A stretch of 64,000 nucleotides of DNA from an uncultured Butyricicoccus sp. Lineage in GTDB: Bacteria; Bacillota; Clostridia; Oscillospirales; Butyricicoccaceae. The stretch spans positions 1-64,000 of the forward strand of contig NZ_CALWJM010000036.1 in NCBI RefSeq assembly GCF_944381005.1. Direction: 5' to 3'. Position 1 is the stretch's first letter. The number at the start of each line of letters is the position of its first letter. Position numbers and translations under genes: made by a program. Of this stretch, positions 43,314-50,953 are shown piece by piece. The notes under the pieces are model-generated. The model worked only from the letters and a program-made list of their open reading frames with translations, did not search any database and was not told the origin of the DNA.

Positions 43314-44092
43314 AACAAAAAGAAATAGTTCTTGAAACAAAAAACTTGACAAAAGCGTTTATTTTATCAAATGGTGAACGGTTGACTGCTTGTGACGATA
43401 TTTCTTTAACCTTGCATTCAGGCGAGACACTCGCCATTGTTGGTGAATCTGGATGCGGGAAATCAACACTGGCCAAAATGTTAACGCATCTCATTCCAGC
43501 GACAAAGGGAGAAGTCTGGTTTCAGGAGAAGGAGATAACCCATTTACGCGGAGAAGCATTGCGGCAAATGCGGCGGCATATCCAACTGGTTTTTCAAGAT
43601 GCTGCTACGGCATTGCCGCCTCGTCAGCGCGTTTGGGAAATGGTGACCGAACCGTTATATAATTTTGGTTTGCTGCCACGACATGAACGTCGTGCCAAGG
43701 CTGCCGCATTATTACAGATGATGGCGCTATCCTCTGAATTAGGAGAACGCTTTGTACATGAATTGTCAGGCGGGCAACGCCAGCGGGTAGCGCTGGTCAG
43801 GGCATTGTCTTTACAGCCAAAAGTATTGATTTGTGATGAAGCAACCAGCGCATTGGATGTGTGTACGCAGAGTGCTGTCATTCAGCAACTTTTGGAAATC
43901 CAGCGTACCCAAGGATTAAGTATTTTATTTATCTGCCATGATTTAGCGCTTGCGCAACAGGTGGCCAATCGGGTAGCAGTACTCTATCAAGGCAAGATAG
44001 TAGAAGTGTTATCCGCAAAACAGATGCTGTGGAAAGCTCAACACCCTTACACAAAAACACTATTACAAGCGGCATTGCACTTGCAAATATAG
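43310..44092 (+). CDS. ABC importer ATPase (NikE/DppF type)
   Basis: A 260-residue second ATPase: Walker A GESGCGKST, signature LSGGQRQR, Walker B VLICDEATSALD, and the family end QHPYTKTLLQA. It is read from TTG overlapping the upstream stop (TTGA). It completes a five-gene importer in the order permease, permease, binding protein, ATPase, ATPase. Confidence 0.93.
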   Translation: MKQKEIVLETKNLTKAFILSNGERLTACDDISLTLHSGETLAIVGESGCGKSTLAKMLTHLIPATKGEVWFQEKEITHLRGEALRQMRRHIQLVFQDAATALPPRQRVWEMVTEPLYNFGLLPRHERRAKAAALLQMMALSSELGERFVHELSGGQRQRVALVRALSLQPKVLICDEATSALDVCTQSAVIQQLLEIQRTQGLSILFICHDLALAQQVANRVAVLYQGKIVEVLSAKQMLWKAQHPYTKTLLQAALHLQI

Positions 44093-44282
44093 GATGAAAT
44101 CGGCAGCATATATGCCAAAAAAATTGTCAGATAAAGACTTGATTTATATGTAAAGCGAAATAACTTTATATATAAATAATAAAGAAATAGCGCGAAAGTT
44201 CAAAACCTTTACAGGCACACAAAAACCGAAGCAAATTGAACATATAACGAAGTGAGAGGAATAAAAGAAAGGATAGCCGTGG

Positions 44283-45188
44283 ATGGAACTCAAACAACTG
44301 CAATATTTTGTGACCAGTGTAGATATGGGGAGTTTTAAAAAAGCAGCAGATGCACTTTACACCACGCAGCCGCACGTTAGTAAAACCATCAAAGCGTTGG
44401 AAGAAGATTTAGGAATTTGTTTGTTGGAACGTCATGCCACAGGGGTTCGACTGACCGAAGTTGGAAAGCAGGTTTATGCAGACGCAAGTGATATTTTATT
44501 GAAGTGTGGTAAACTTGCGCAGTTGGAACAAACACGGAGTGGTCAGCCCTTGCGCCTTTCATCTTATCCAAGTGCGTATATTGCTACATTGACTGCGCAG
44601 TTTTGCAGTCAGTGGGAGGGTGTGCCGCTGGATGTCATGTATTGCGAAAGTCGAATGGAGGACATGTTACAACAGCTTCACCGACACGAAATTGACTTGG
44701 CAATCATTTCTATTGCACGTCGGAAACTGGAAGGATTTCGGCAATTGATGGATAAAAAGAGATTACGGTTTGAGGAGCTGAAGCAAGTTTCCCCCTATTT
44801 ATTTGTTGGTCAAAAACATCCATTATTTCAAGAAACAAAAATAGATGCAAGCGTGTTAAACAGTGTGTCTTTGGTACAGACGCCGCCGGATTTATTTCCG
44901 GTCAACCTTCAAACCGTATTTGGACAGGACACAACAGCGGACGGCTTGCATCGTATCGAGACGAACAGTATTTATCTGTCGCAATGCTTGACCAAACATG
45001 GTATTGTGTGCCGCATTGGATGCCCGTGGATGGATACGGTTGAACCCGATATGCGGGCAATTCCAATTGTACACAGTGATGAAAAAATCAGTGTTGGTTA
45101 TTTGTGTCGTAAACGAAATGATTTATCAGATGCAGAGCAAACCTTTTTACAGTTTTTAGAAGTTCACATAAAGAATCAATCGACGTGA
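44283..45188 (+). CDS. LysR-family transcriptional regulator
   Basis: A 301-residue regulator. The N-terminal winged helix is MELKQLQYFVTSVDMGSFKKAADALYTTQPHVSKTIKALEEDLG, split at about residue 60 from the effector domain. It lies about 190 bases after the importer in the same direction, in an AT-rich gap, and overlaps the open frame leading to dpaB. LysR proteins usually regulate a nearby or divergent gene, here perhaps the importer or dpaB. Effector unknown. Confidence 0.9.
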   Translation: MELKQLQYFVTSVDMGSFKKAADALYTTQPHVSKTIKALEEDLGICLLERHATGVRLTEVGKQVYADASDILLKCGKLAQLEQTRSGQPLRLSSYPSAYIATLTAQFCSQWEGVPLDVMYCESRMEDMLQQLHRHEIDLAIISIARRKLEGFRQLMDKKRLRFEELKQVSPYLFVGQKHPLFQETKIDASVLNSVSLVQTPPDLFPVNLQTVFGQDTTADGLHRIETNSIYLSQCLTKHGIVCRIGCPWMDTVEPDMRAIPIVHSDEKISVGYLCRKRNDLSDAEQTFLQFLEVHIKNQST

Positions 45189-45322
45189 AAATTTGGATTA
45201 CGGATAAAAATAGAACGATACTTTGTTGCACAGTACAGCAGCCTTGCATAGACTGGATGGAAAGGAAAAGGACGTTTCCAGCCGGTTATCGTTTGAATTT
45301 GATGAAAATGAGGGTTGCTGTT

Positions 45323-45898
45323 ATGAAGATGGGATTTGCACTGACTGGGTCTTTTTGCACATTTGAAAAAGTATTGCCAGTGTTGCACACATTGGTTGGA
45401 CAAGGCGTAATGGTGACGCCGATTTTGTCGTTTCATGCAGGTAGCTTTGATACTCGATTTGGGTCGGCGGCAGAATGGAGAAAGAAATTAGAGCAAGTCA
45501 CCGGAAATACTGTGATTGATTCGATTGAAGGTGCGGAGCCAATTGGCCCCAAAGCGTTGTTTGATATATTGGTGGTTGCGCCCTGCACCGGGAATACAGT
45601 GGCAAAGTTGGCACATGGTATCACTGACACGCCGGTTACAATGGCGGTAAAAAGTCATCTGCGCGGGGAACGTCCGGTTGTGCTTGCGGTATCTACCAAT
45701 GATGCCTTGTCGGGAAGCGCTTCTAACTTGGGGACGTTGTTCAATCGAAAACACTATTATTTTGTACCGCTCCGCCAAGATGCGCCTGATACAAAACCGC
45801 GTTCTCTGGTGGCAGATATGGAACGGATTCCGAAAACGGTGCAGGCAGCACTGAATGGAAAACAGATTCAGCCCATGTTTTTGTCACCGTTGCAATAA
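45323..45898 (+). CDS. dpaB: Dipicolinate synthase subunit B (flavoprotein)
   Basis: A 191-residue SpoVFB/DpaB-like flavoprotein: MKMGFALTGSFCTFEKVLPVLHTL at the start, then VVAPCTGNTVAKLAHGITDTPVTMAVKSHLRG. With DpaA it makes dipicolinic acid, the calcium chelator of the spore core, in the mother cell. The start at 45323 has GAGGG 8 bases upstream; the frame is open about 45 codons further but without a site. The DpaA partner is not next to it, contrary to the usual dpaAB pair. It marks the organism as a spore former or a recent descendant of one. Confidence 0.88.
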   Translation: MKMGFALTGSFCTFEKVLPVLHTLVGQGVMVTPILSFHAGSFDTRFGSAAEWRKKLEQVTGNTVIDSIEGAEPIGPKALFDILVVAPCTGNTVAKLAHGITDTPVTMAVKSHLRGERPVVLAVSTNDALSGSASNLGTLFNRKHYYFVPLRQDAPDTKPRSLVADMERIPKTVQAALNGKQIQPMFLSPLQ

Positions 45899-45900
45899 AT

Positions 45901-45952
45901 GAAAAAGCACAGTGTACGATTGCAAGAAAGCAAGGTACTCTGTGCTTTTTCA
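45901..45952. terminator. Bidirectional terminator between dpaB and the acyl-CoA ligase
   Basis: GAAAAAGCACAG and CTGTGCTTTTTC arms with an inner GTAC pair, between convergent genes. Confidence 0.8.
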
Positions 45953-45963
45953 GTTTGTATATT

Positions 45964-47598
45964 TTACAGATGTGATAATACTTGTTGGCGCAGTTGATAA
46001 TGCATCAGTTTTCCAGTTGCCGTGTGGGGGAGTTCTGAGACTATCGTGTATAGACGAGGGCATTTATAAGCAGAGAGCATGGGAGAATGGCTGCAATAGT
46101 CTTTCAGTTCTGCAACCGTAAGGCTATTGTCGGATGGAATCACATAAGCGGATACCGATTCCCCACGCAGTTTGTCTGGAATCCCAATCACAGCACTTTC
46201 TTGCACTTTTGGGTGCTGGTTGAGAACGGCTTCAATTTGTGTTGGATAGATATTTTCGCCGGCAGAAACTATCATATCATCTTTTCGGCCGCAGATGGTC
46301 ACAAATTCGTTTTCGTCCCAGGTTGCCATGTCTCCAGTATAGAGCCAGCCTTTATAAAATTTCTGCGCAGTCAAGTCAGCGTTGTTATAATAGCAGAAAG
46401 CCGATTTTGCAGGGGAACGAATGATAACTTCGCCAGCAGTTGTGTTATCATGCGGTACAATTTCTTCGGGTTCTGCGTGATGGCCGTCAGCATGAACAGC
46501 AACGACACGGACGTCATCATCTGTGCAGGCGCGTCCAGCGCTGCCCGAACGGTCTGGCAGGTCATAGGGGCGTAAAAACGTATTCCAAAAGGTCTCTGTA
46601 GTGCCATATCCATTGAAAATATTGGGCGTGAGCAGTTTACGATATTTTTCACAGGCAGCTTTTTCAAATGGTGCGCCCATCGTCACAATACCGCGCAAAG
46701 AGGATAAATCAACCGGTGTGCGTTCCTGTGTGCGTGCTAACATAGCTAAGATGGTAGGTACACCAATCAGGAACGTAACTTGATATTGTTCGGCGTATTG
46801 CAAACAGGTATGCGGCTGAAAATCGCGCAGAATAACCACTTCACCGCCGACATAAAGCGTCGGACAAGGGCCGCCAGAATGGATGCCACCGCGATGGAAC
46901 CAAGGCGTCATGTTCATTGTGCGGTCGGTCGGTGTAAGAGGAAAGTGCATGATGACATCGTGTGCCGATAAGATTTCATTGATATTGTTGATGGGTACGC
47001 CTTTGGGACGACTGGTCGTGCCAGACGTATACAATCGAGTTGTTTCATCATAAATATGCGGCTCAAAGTCTATGGGTGGGTCGGTTTCGGGTTGCTGTGC
47101 CACATAGGATTCATAGGGGCAGGCATCGGTTTGTGGGGTATCGGTCTGAGTTACAATCGTTCGACTGGGAGAATGGGAAGATAGTTTGAGTGCATGTTGG
47201 CAAAGGGAAGGAAATTGTGCATCATATGCAAATACTTTGGGGCAACTGTCCTCTAATACTAGGGCAATTTCTCCTGCTCCTTGGCGGTAATTGACCGGGC
47301 AGGCGATAGCGCCGATTTTGTGTGCAGCGAGATAAAAAAATATAAATTCTGGCGAATTGAGTAAGGCAAACATGACAACGTCATTTTTCCCGACCCCATC
47401 CGCACGCAGTGCGTGTGCCAAACGGTTGGCAGCGGCATTTAATTCTTTATACGTCCAACGACAGCCGGATTTTGGGTCATGCAGGGCAGGACGGTTGCCA
47501 AAACGACGGACATTGCGTAGAAAACCGTTCAAATAGGTGTATTGCGTTTCAAAAGTCTCTCGAAACATGGAGACATCATAGGAGTAGGGACTAGACAA
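45964..47598 (-). CDS. AMP-dependent acyl-CoA (or acyl-ACP) synthetase
   Basis: A 544-residue adenylating enzyme, TTG start behind AAGGAG. The P-loop is YTSGTTSRPKGVP, then NGYGTTET, and the hinge and C-domain YTGDMATWDE, GRKDDMIVSAGENIYPTQIE, with the catalytic Lys in TATGKLMHYQL. It activates a carboxylic acid, probably medium or long chain, as an acyl-AMP and then a thioester. It lies 15 bases after the fabF-like gene, so the two form an operon. The pairing with a ketosynthase suggests feeding of exogenous or unusual acyl groups into chain elongation (inference). Confidence 0.9.
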   Translation of the reverse strand: MSSPYSYDVSMFRETFETQYTYLNGFLRNVRRFGNRPALHDPKSGCRWTYKELNAAANRLAHALRADGVGKNDVVMFALLNSPEFIFFYLAAHKIGAIACPVNYRQGAGEIALVLEDSCPKVFAYDAQFPSLCQHALKLSSHSPSRTIVTQTDTPQTDACPYESYVAQQPETDPPIDFEPHIYDETTRLYTSGTTSRPKGVPINNINEILSAHDVIMHFPLTPTDRTMNMTPWFHRGGIHSGGPCPTLYVGGEVVILRDFQPHTCLQYAEQYQVTFLIGVPTILAMLARTQERTPVDLSSLRGIVTMGAPFEKAACEKYRKLLTPNIFNGYGTTETFWNTFLRPYDLPDRSGSAGRACTDDDVRVVAVHADGHHAEPEEIVPHDNTTAGEVIIRSPAKSAFCYYNNADLTAQKFYKGWLYTGDMATWDENEFVTICGRKDDMIVSAGENIYPTQIEAVLNQHPKVQESAVIGIPDKLRGESVSAYVIPSDNSLTVAELKDYCSHSPMLSAYKCPRLYTIVSELPHTATGKLMHYQLRQQVLSHL

Positions 47599-47613
47599 AA
47601 GAAAAACTCCTTA

Positions 47614-48858
47614 TCATGCGTATTTTGTGAAAATAAGGCTGGAATTTTGACCGCCAAATCCAAGAGAATTGCTCATGGCAGAGGTGATGGAAGCGCGCCG
47701 CGCTGTGTGAGGGATATAGTCCAAATCACAGTCGGGGTCTGGTGTATCCAGATGCAGGGTAGGTGGTAAAATGCCCTCCCGAATGGCGAGAATACAAGCG
47801 ATGGCTTCGGTCAATCCACCTGCACCCATCAAGTGACCGGTCATAGATTTGGTGGATGAAATCGGGGGAGCGCAGTCGCGTGCGCCAAAAACTGCCTTGA
47901 CGGCAAGGGTTTCGGCTTTATCGCCCAAAGGCGTAGAAGTACCGTGGGCATTGATATAGCCGATATCATGCGGTTGCATATGTGCCCGCGCAAGAGCACG
48001 GCGCATACAGGCCGCCGCTCCAGCGCCTTCTGGATGGGGGGCAGTGACATGATATGCGTCAGAAGTATTGGCATATCCAGCCAATACAGCATAGATTTTT
48101 GCACCACGGGCGCGTGCGTGCGCTTCGGTTTCGAGAAGCAATGCGCCGCCGCCTTCCCCAATGACAAAACCATCCCGCGCAGCGTCAAAGGGGCGGCAAG
48201 CCTGTTCAGGTTGGTCATTACGGCGCGAAAGTGCCTTGGCTTGTGCAAGGCCAGAAACAACAAGTGGACATAGAATAGATTCACCGCCAACGGCTAGAAC
48301 GGCATTGGCTTCGCCCGATTGCAGCAGCATAGCTGCTGTCATAACGGCATCACCGCCAGCAGAACAGGCAGTATTTAGGGTTAGGCTTGGCCCCGTGATA
48401 CCATGTGCAATGGCGATTTGTGCAGCCGCAATATTACCAATGACCGTGGGCACAAAGCGAGGGCCAACACGGTGACCAGCATCCAGTGCGGCTTGCGTTT
48501 GTGCAATGGTCGTAATGCCATCCATCGCGGTTCCCATGACGATGCCAACGCGGTCAGGTGCACAGGCAGCGAGCAAATCACTGTCAGATAAGGCTTGTTG
48601 TGCCGCAACAAACGCATACTGCATAAATGGGTCAAGTGTGCGTGCAAGTGCTTTGGGTATGTATGCACAGGGGTCAAAATCTTTTAGCTCGGCGGCAATT
48701 TGGACGGGCAAGGCGGAAGCGTCAAAACGGGTGATTTGACCGATACCGCATATGCCGTTCAATAAGGAATTCCAGTAATCACGAACACCGATACCAATAG
48801 GAGTGACAGCCCCCATACCAGTGACAACAAGTTTGACCTGTTCCAATCGTTTCACCAT
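47614..48858 (-). CDS. fabF: 3-oxoacyl-ACP synthase II (FabF-like)
   Basis: A 414-residue condensing enzyme with the Cys-His-His triad: Cys165 in LNTACSAGG, His in NAHGTSTPLGD and His in STKSMTGHLMGAGG. FabF extends acyl-ACP with malonyl-ACP. The main fatty-acid genes (fabH, fabD, fabG, acpP, acc) are not here, so this may be a second, specialised copy working with the ligase. No acyl carrier protein gene was seen in this operon. The ribosome-binding site at the start is weak. Confidence 0.88.
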   Translation of the reverse strand: MVKRLEQVKLVVTGMGAVTPIGIGVRDYWNSLLNGICGIGQITRFDASALPVQIAAELKDFDPCAYIPKALARTLDPFMQYAFVAAQQALSDSDLLAACAPDRVGIVMGTAMDGITTIAQTQAALDAGHRVGPRFVPTVIGNIAAAQIAIAHGITGPSLTLNTACSAGGDAVMTAAMLLQSGEANAVLAVGGESILCPLVVSGLAQAKALSRRNDQPEQACRPFDAARDGFVIGEGGGALLLETEAHARARGAKIYAVLAGYANTSDAYHVTAPHPEGAGAAACMRRALARAHMQPHDIGYINAHGTSTPLGDKAETLAVKAVFGARDCAPPISSTKSMTGHLMGAGGLTEAIACILAIREGILPPTLHLDTPDPDCDLDYIPHTARRASITSAMSNSLGFGGQNSSLIFTKYA

Positions 48859-49192
48859 CTTTCAAAAGGTTTCGTCTTTTTGCTATTATTATACCAAAGA
48901 AACCAGTAAAACAAAAGGTTGTATAAGACTACTATTTTTGTAAAATATAAATAAAAATACTGTTAAAAACCAGAATAATCACAATTATAACAGAAATTTG
49001 ACCATATTTGACGATAAGAAATTAAGGACTGTGTCAAGTAATTGTTAAAAAAGAATCGTCATGAAAGACATAAAAATAACTGTATCTGAACCGATAACAT
49101 GATATAATTGATACGAGCTATCACATATTTTAAACTATCATTTCATAAAATGAACCAGCACAGTATGCCATACATTCAGAGAGGGGAAAACG
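48859..49192. other. Divergent intergenic region, fabF / P5C-reductase-like gene
   Basis: 334 AT-rich bases. A minus-strand TATAAT at 48888-48893 faces fabF and a plus-strand TATAAT at 49103-49108 faces the other gene; neither has a good -35. No strong hairpin, repeat or known operator was seen. Confidence 0.5.
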
Positions 49193-49876
49193 ATGAAATT
49201 TGTATTGATTGGCCCCGGACAACTAGGGCGGCATTTATTACAAGCAGCAGTCGGGGAACGATTGGTGATTGGAAAAATAGCAGAAGATGCCGAACGATTG
49301 GCACATGCAGCAGGGGCGATATGGACAGCAGACAAAGCACAGGTTGTAGATGGTGATGTAATTGCGGTTGCAGTACCTGCCGAGGAGACCTGTTCTGTAT
49401 TATTTGAAATTGCAAAGAACGTACCGTCTGGGGCGCTTGTGCTGAATTTTGCGACAGCCGTTTCAATTCCGGATGCGATTCAAGAAAGTCGTCCAGATGT
49501 ACATTGGTTGGAAGCAAAAATGGTAGGGTCTGCGGTTGGCATGGAACATGGAATGCGCTGTGCGATTGCTTTGGGAACAACCGATACCACATTATTAAAA
49601 CGTGTGCAGAAGTGTTTTCCCAGTTTATCAGATTGTTTCCTATTGGCTGACCCAACGTTAGCGCCAAAAGCCAATACAATGGCAACCAAGGCCGCGCTGC
49701 GTGCTGCAATTGCACTCGAAGAAGAATTAACCGCTTGCCAGATGCCGCAACCTTTGATAGATGCCGCATTAGGCTGTGCCTTTCCGGGTGTTGTTTTGTC
49801 CTATCAAAAGGGGACACTGGGCGGATTTGCGCAAAAAATTGTGCAGCAAATTCGTGCACAGTCCGATAATATCTAA
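49193..49876 (+). CDS. NAD(P)-binding protein related to pyrroline-5-carboxylate reductase
   Basis: A 227-residue protein with an N-terminal Rossmann motif (FVLIGPGQLGRHLLQAA) and a helical C-terminal dimer domain, like ProC or F420-dependent NADP reductases. VIAVAVPAEE matches the ProC strand before the substrate site. It is about 40 residues shorter than ProC, and the ProC end signature (PGGTT-type) is replaced by FPGVVLSYQKGTLGGF, so the substrate is uncertain. GAGGGG precedes the ATG. Single-gene unit. Confidence 0.7.
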   Translation: MKFVLIGPGQLGRHLLQAAVGERLVIGKIAEDAERLAHAAGAIWTADKAQVVDGDVIAVAVPAEETCSVLFEIAKNVPSGALVLNFATAVSIPDAIQESRPDVHWLEAKMVGSAVGMEHGMRCAIALGTTDTTLLKRVQKCFPSLSDCFLLADPTLAPKANTMATKAALRAAIALEEELTACQMPQPLIDAALGCAFPGVVLSYQKGTLGGFAQKIVQQIRAQSDNI

Positions 49877-49895
49877 AAATTACAGACAGATACGT

Positions 49896-49934
49896 TAAAA
49901 TCCGGATAGGGTGTTGTACCATATCCGGATTTTT
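49896..49934 (+). terminator. Terminator after the P5C-reductase-like gene
   Basis: AAAATCCGGATA and TATCCGGATTTT arms around a loop of about 13 bases, followed by T. Confidence 0.82.
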
Positions 49935-50050
49935 TAAGTAAATGAGGAACAGAAGAAAAGATTGCCCAAACGCAAAGAATACGGTATGATAAAAAAGACC
50001 GAATAGGAATACATCTGTGTATTTGGATTGTATGGATGAGGAGTTTACAA

Positions 50051-50887
50051 ATGAACCAACTGTTGAATTTGATAAAAGCAACACGTCGAAATATGATAAA
50101 GTTGGAGATTGGAAAACCAAGTTCCATTGTTTGGGGGCGCACGCGCTTTGGTGGGCATCCAGATGTACCTGCTGATTTTGTGTGGCCAACATTTGAATGT
50201 GATACTTTTTATGATGAAGTTGTGCGTCCGCGTCCATTGGCGTTTTTGGCACAGTTTGATTGTGGTGCACTGGCTTTTCAGGATACCGATGGTCTGTTGC
50301 CGCGTACCGGTATATTGTCGTTTTTTTATGAACTGGATTCAGCTCGTTGGGGGTATGACCCAAATGATGCGGGGTGTGCGCGTGTCTATTGGTTTGATGG
50401 TAGCGAGCCACTTGCCCCAGCAGATTTCCCCGATGAATTAGAAGAAGAATTTCGAATACCGCGCTTGCCGGTACAGGTGCAATCGGCCGCTTCTTTTGCG
50501 GATTGGGCTGATTTTTCGATGCTAGAGAATAACCCGGAAATATCTGAGGGTTATGTAGAAGCGTATGAAGCATTAGGTGGCAGTGGAAATTGTTCCAAAT
50601 TGCTGGGCTGGCCGGATATTGTGCAGGATAATATGACATTAGAATGTGAACTGGTCACGCGCGGATATTATTTGGGAGATGGAAGTTGCAGACCAAAAGA
50701 GTTGGCAGAAAAATTGGCATGTCCGTCGATTGACGGTTGGAGACTGTTGTTTCAGCTCAAATCTTTTACATTTGATGACTTTGACCTAACCTTTGGTGAT
50801 GAAGGGGCACTTTATTTTTATATTCCAACGCAAGACTTGCGCGCCCACCGGTTTGACCGGGTTTGGACGATTTTACAGAGTGAATAA
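50051..50887 (+). CDS. DUF1963 (YwqG-like) protein
   Basis: A 278-residue cytoplasmic protein with the family segments KFGGHPDVPADFVWP-like FGGHPDVPADFVWP, RPLAFLAQFDCGAL, LPRTGILSFFYELDS, and near the end DEGALYFYIPTQDL. Proteins of this family are widespread in Firmicutes and of unknown biochemical role. The start at 50051 follows GAGGAG by 8 bases. Monocistronic, ending at a strong bidirectional terminator. Confidence 0.85.
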   Translation: MNQLLNLIKATRRNMIKLEIGKPSSIVWGRTRFGGHPDVPADFVWPTFECDTFYDEVVRPRPLAFLAQFDCGALAFQDTDGLLPRTGILSFFYELDSARWGYDPNDAGCARVYWFDGSEPLAPADFPDELEEEFRIPRLPVQVQSAASFADWADFSMLENNPEISEGYVEAYEALGGSGNCSKLLGWPDIVQDNMTLECELVTRGYYLGDGSCRPKELAEKLACPSIDGWRLLFQLKSFTFDDFDLTFGDEGALYFYIPTQDLRAHRFDRVWTILQSE

Positions 50888-50895
50888 ACCGATAA

Positions 50896-50937
50896 AAAAT
50901 GCGGGTACTGCAAAAAGCAGCGCCCGCATTTTTGGGA
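50896..50937. terminator. Bidirectional terminator
   Basis: AAAAATGCGGG and CCCGCATTTTT arms with an inner CTGC/GCAG step, between convergent genes. Confidence 0.85.
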
Positions 50938-50953
50938 TTTTACGTTATGTATG

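Noticed and set aside
49176..50639. A 487-codon open frame on the minus strand
   Set aside because: It is antisense to two good genes with ribosome-binding sites, is very rich in His, Pro and Gln, and has no domain signs.
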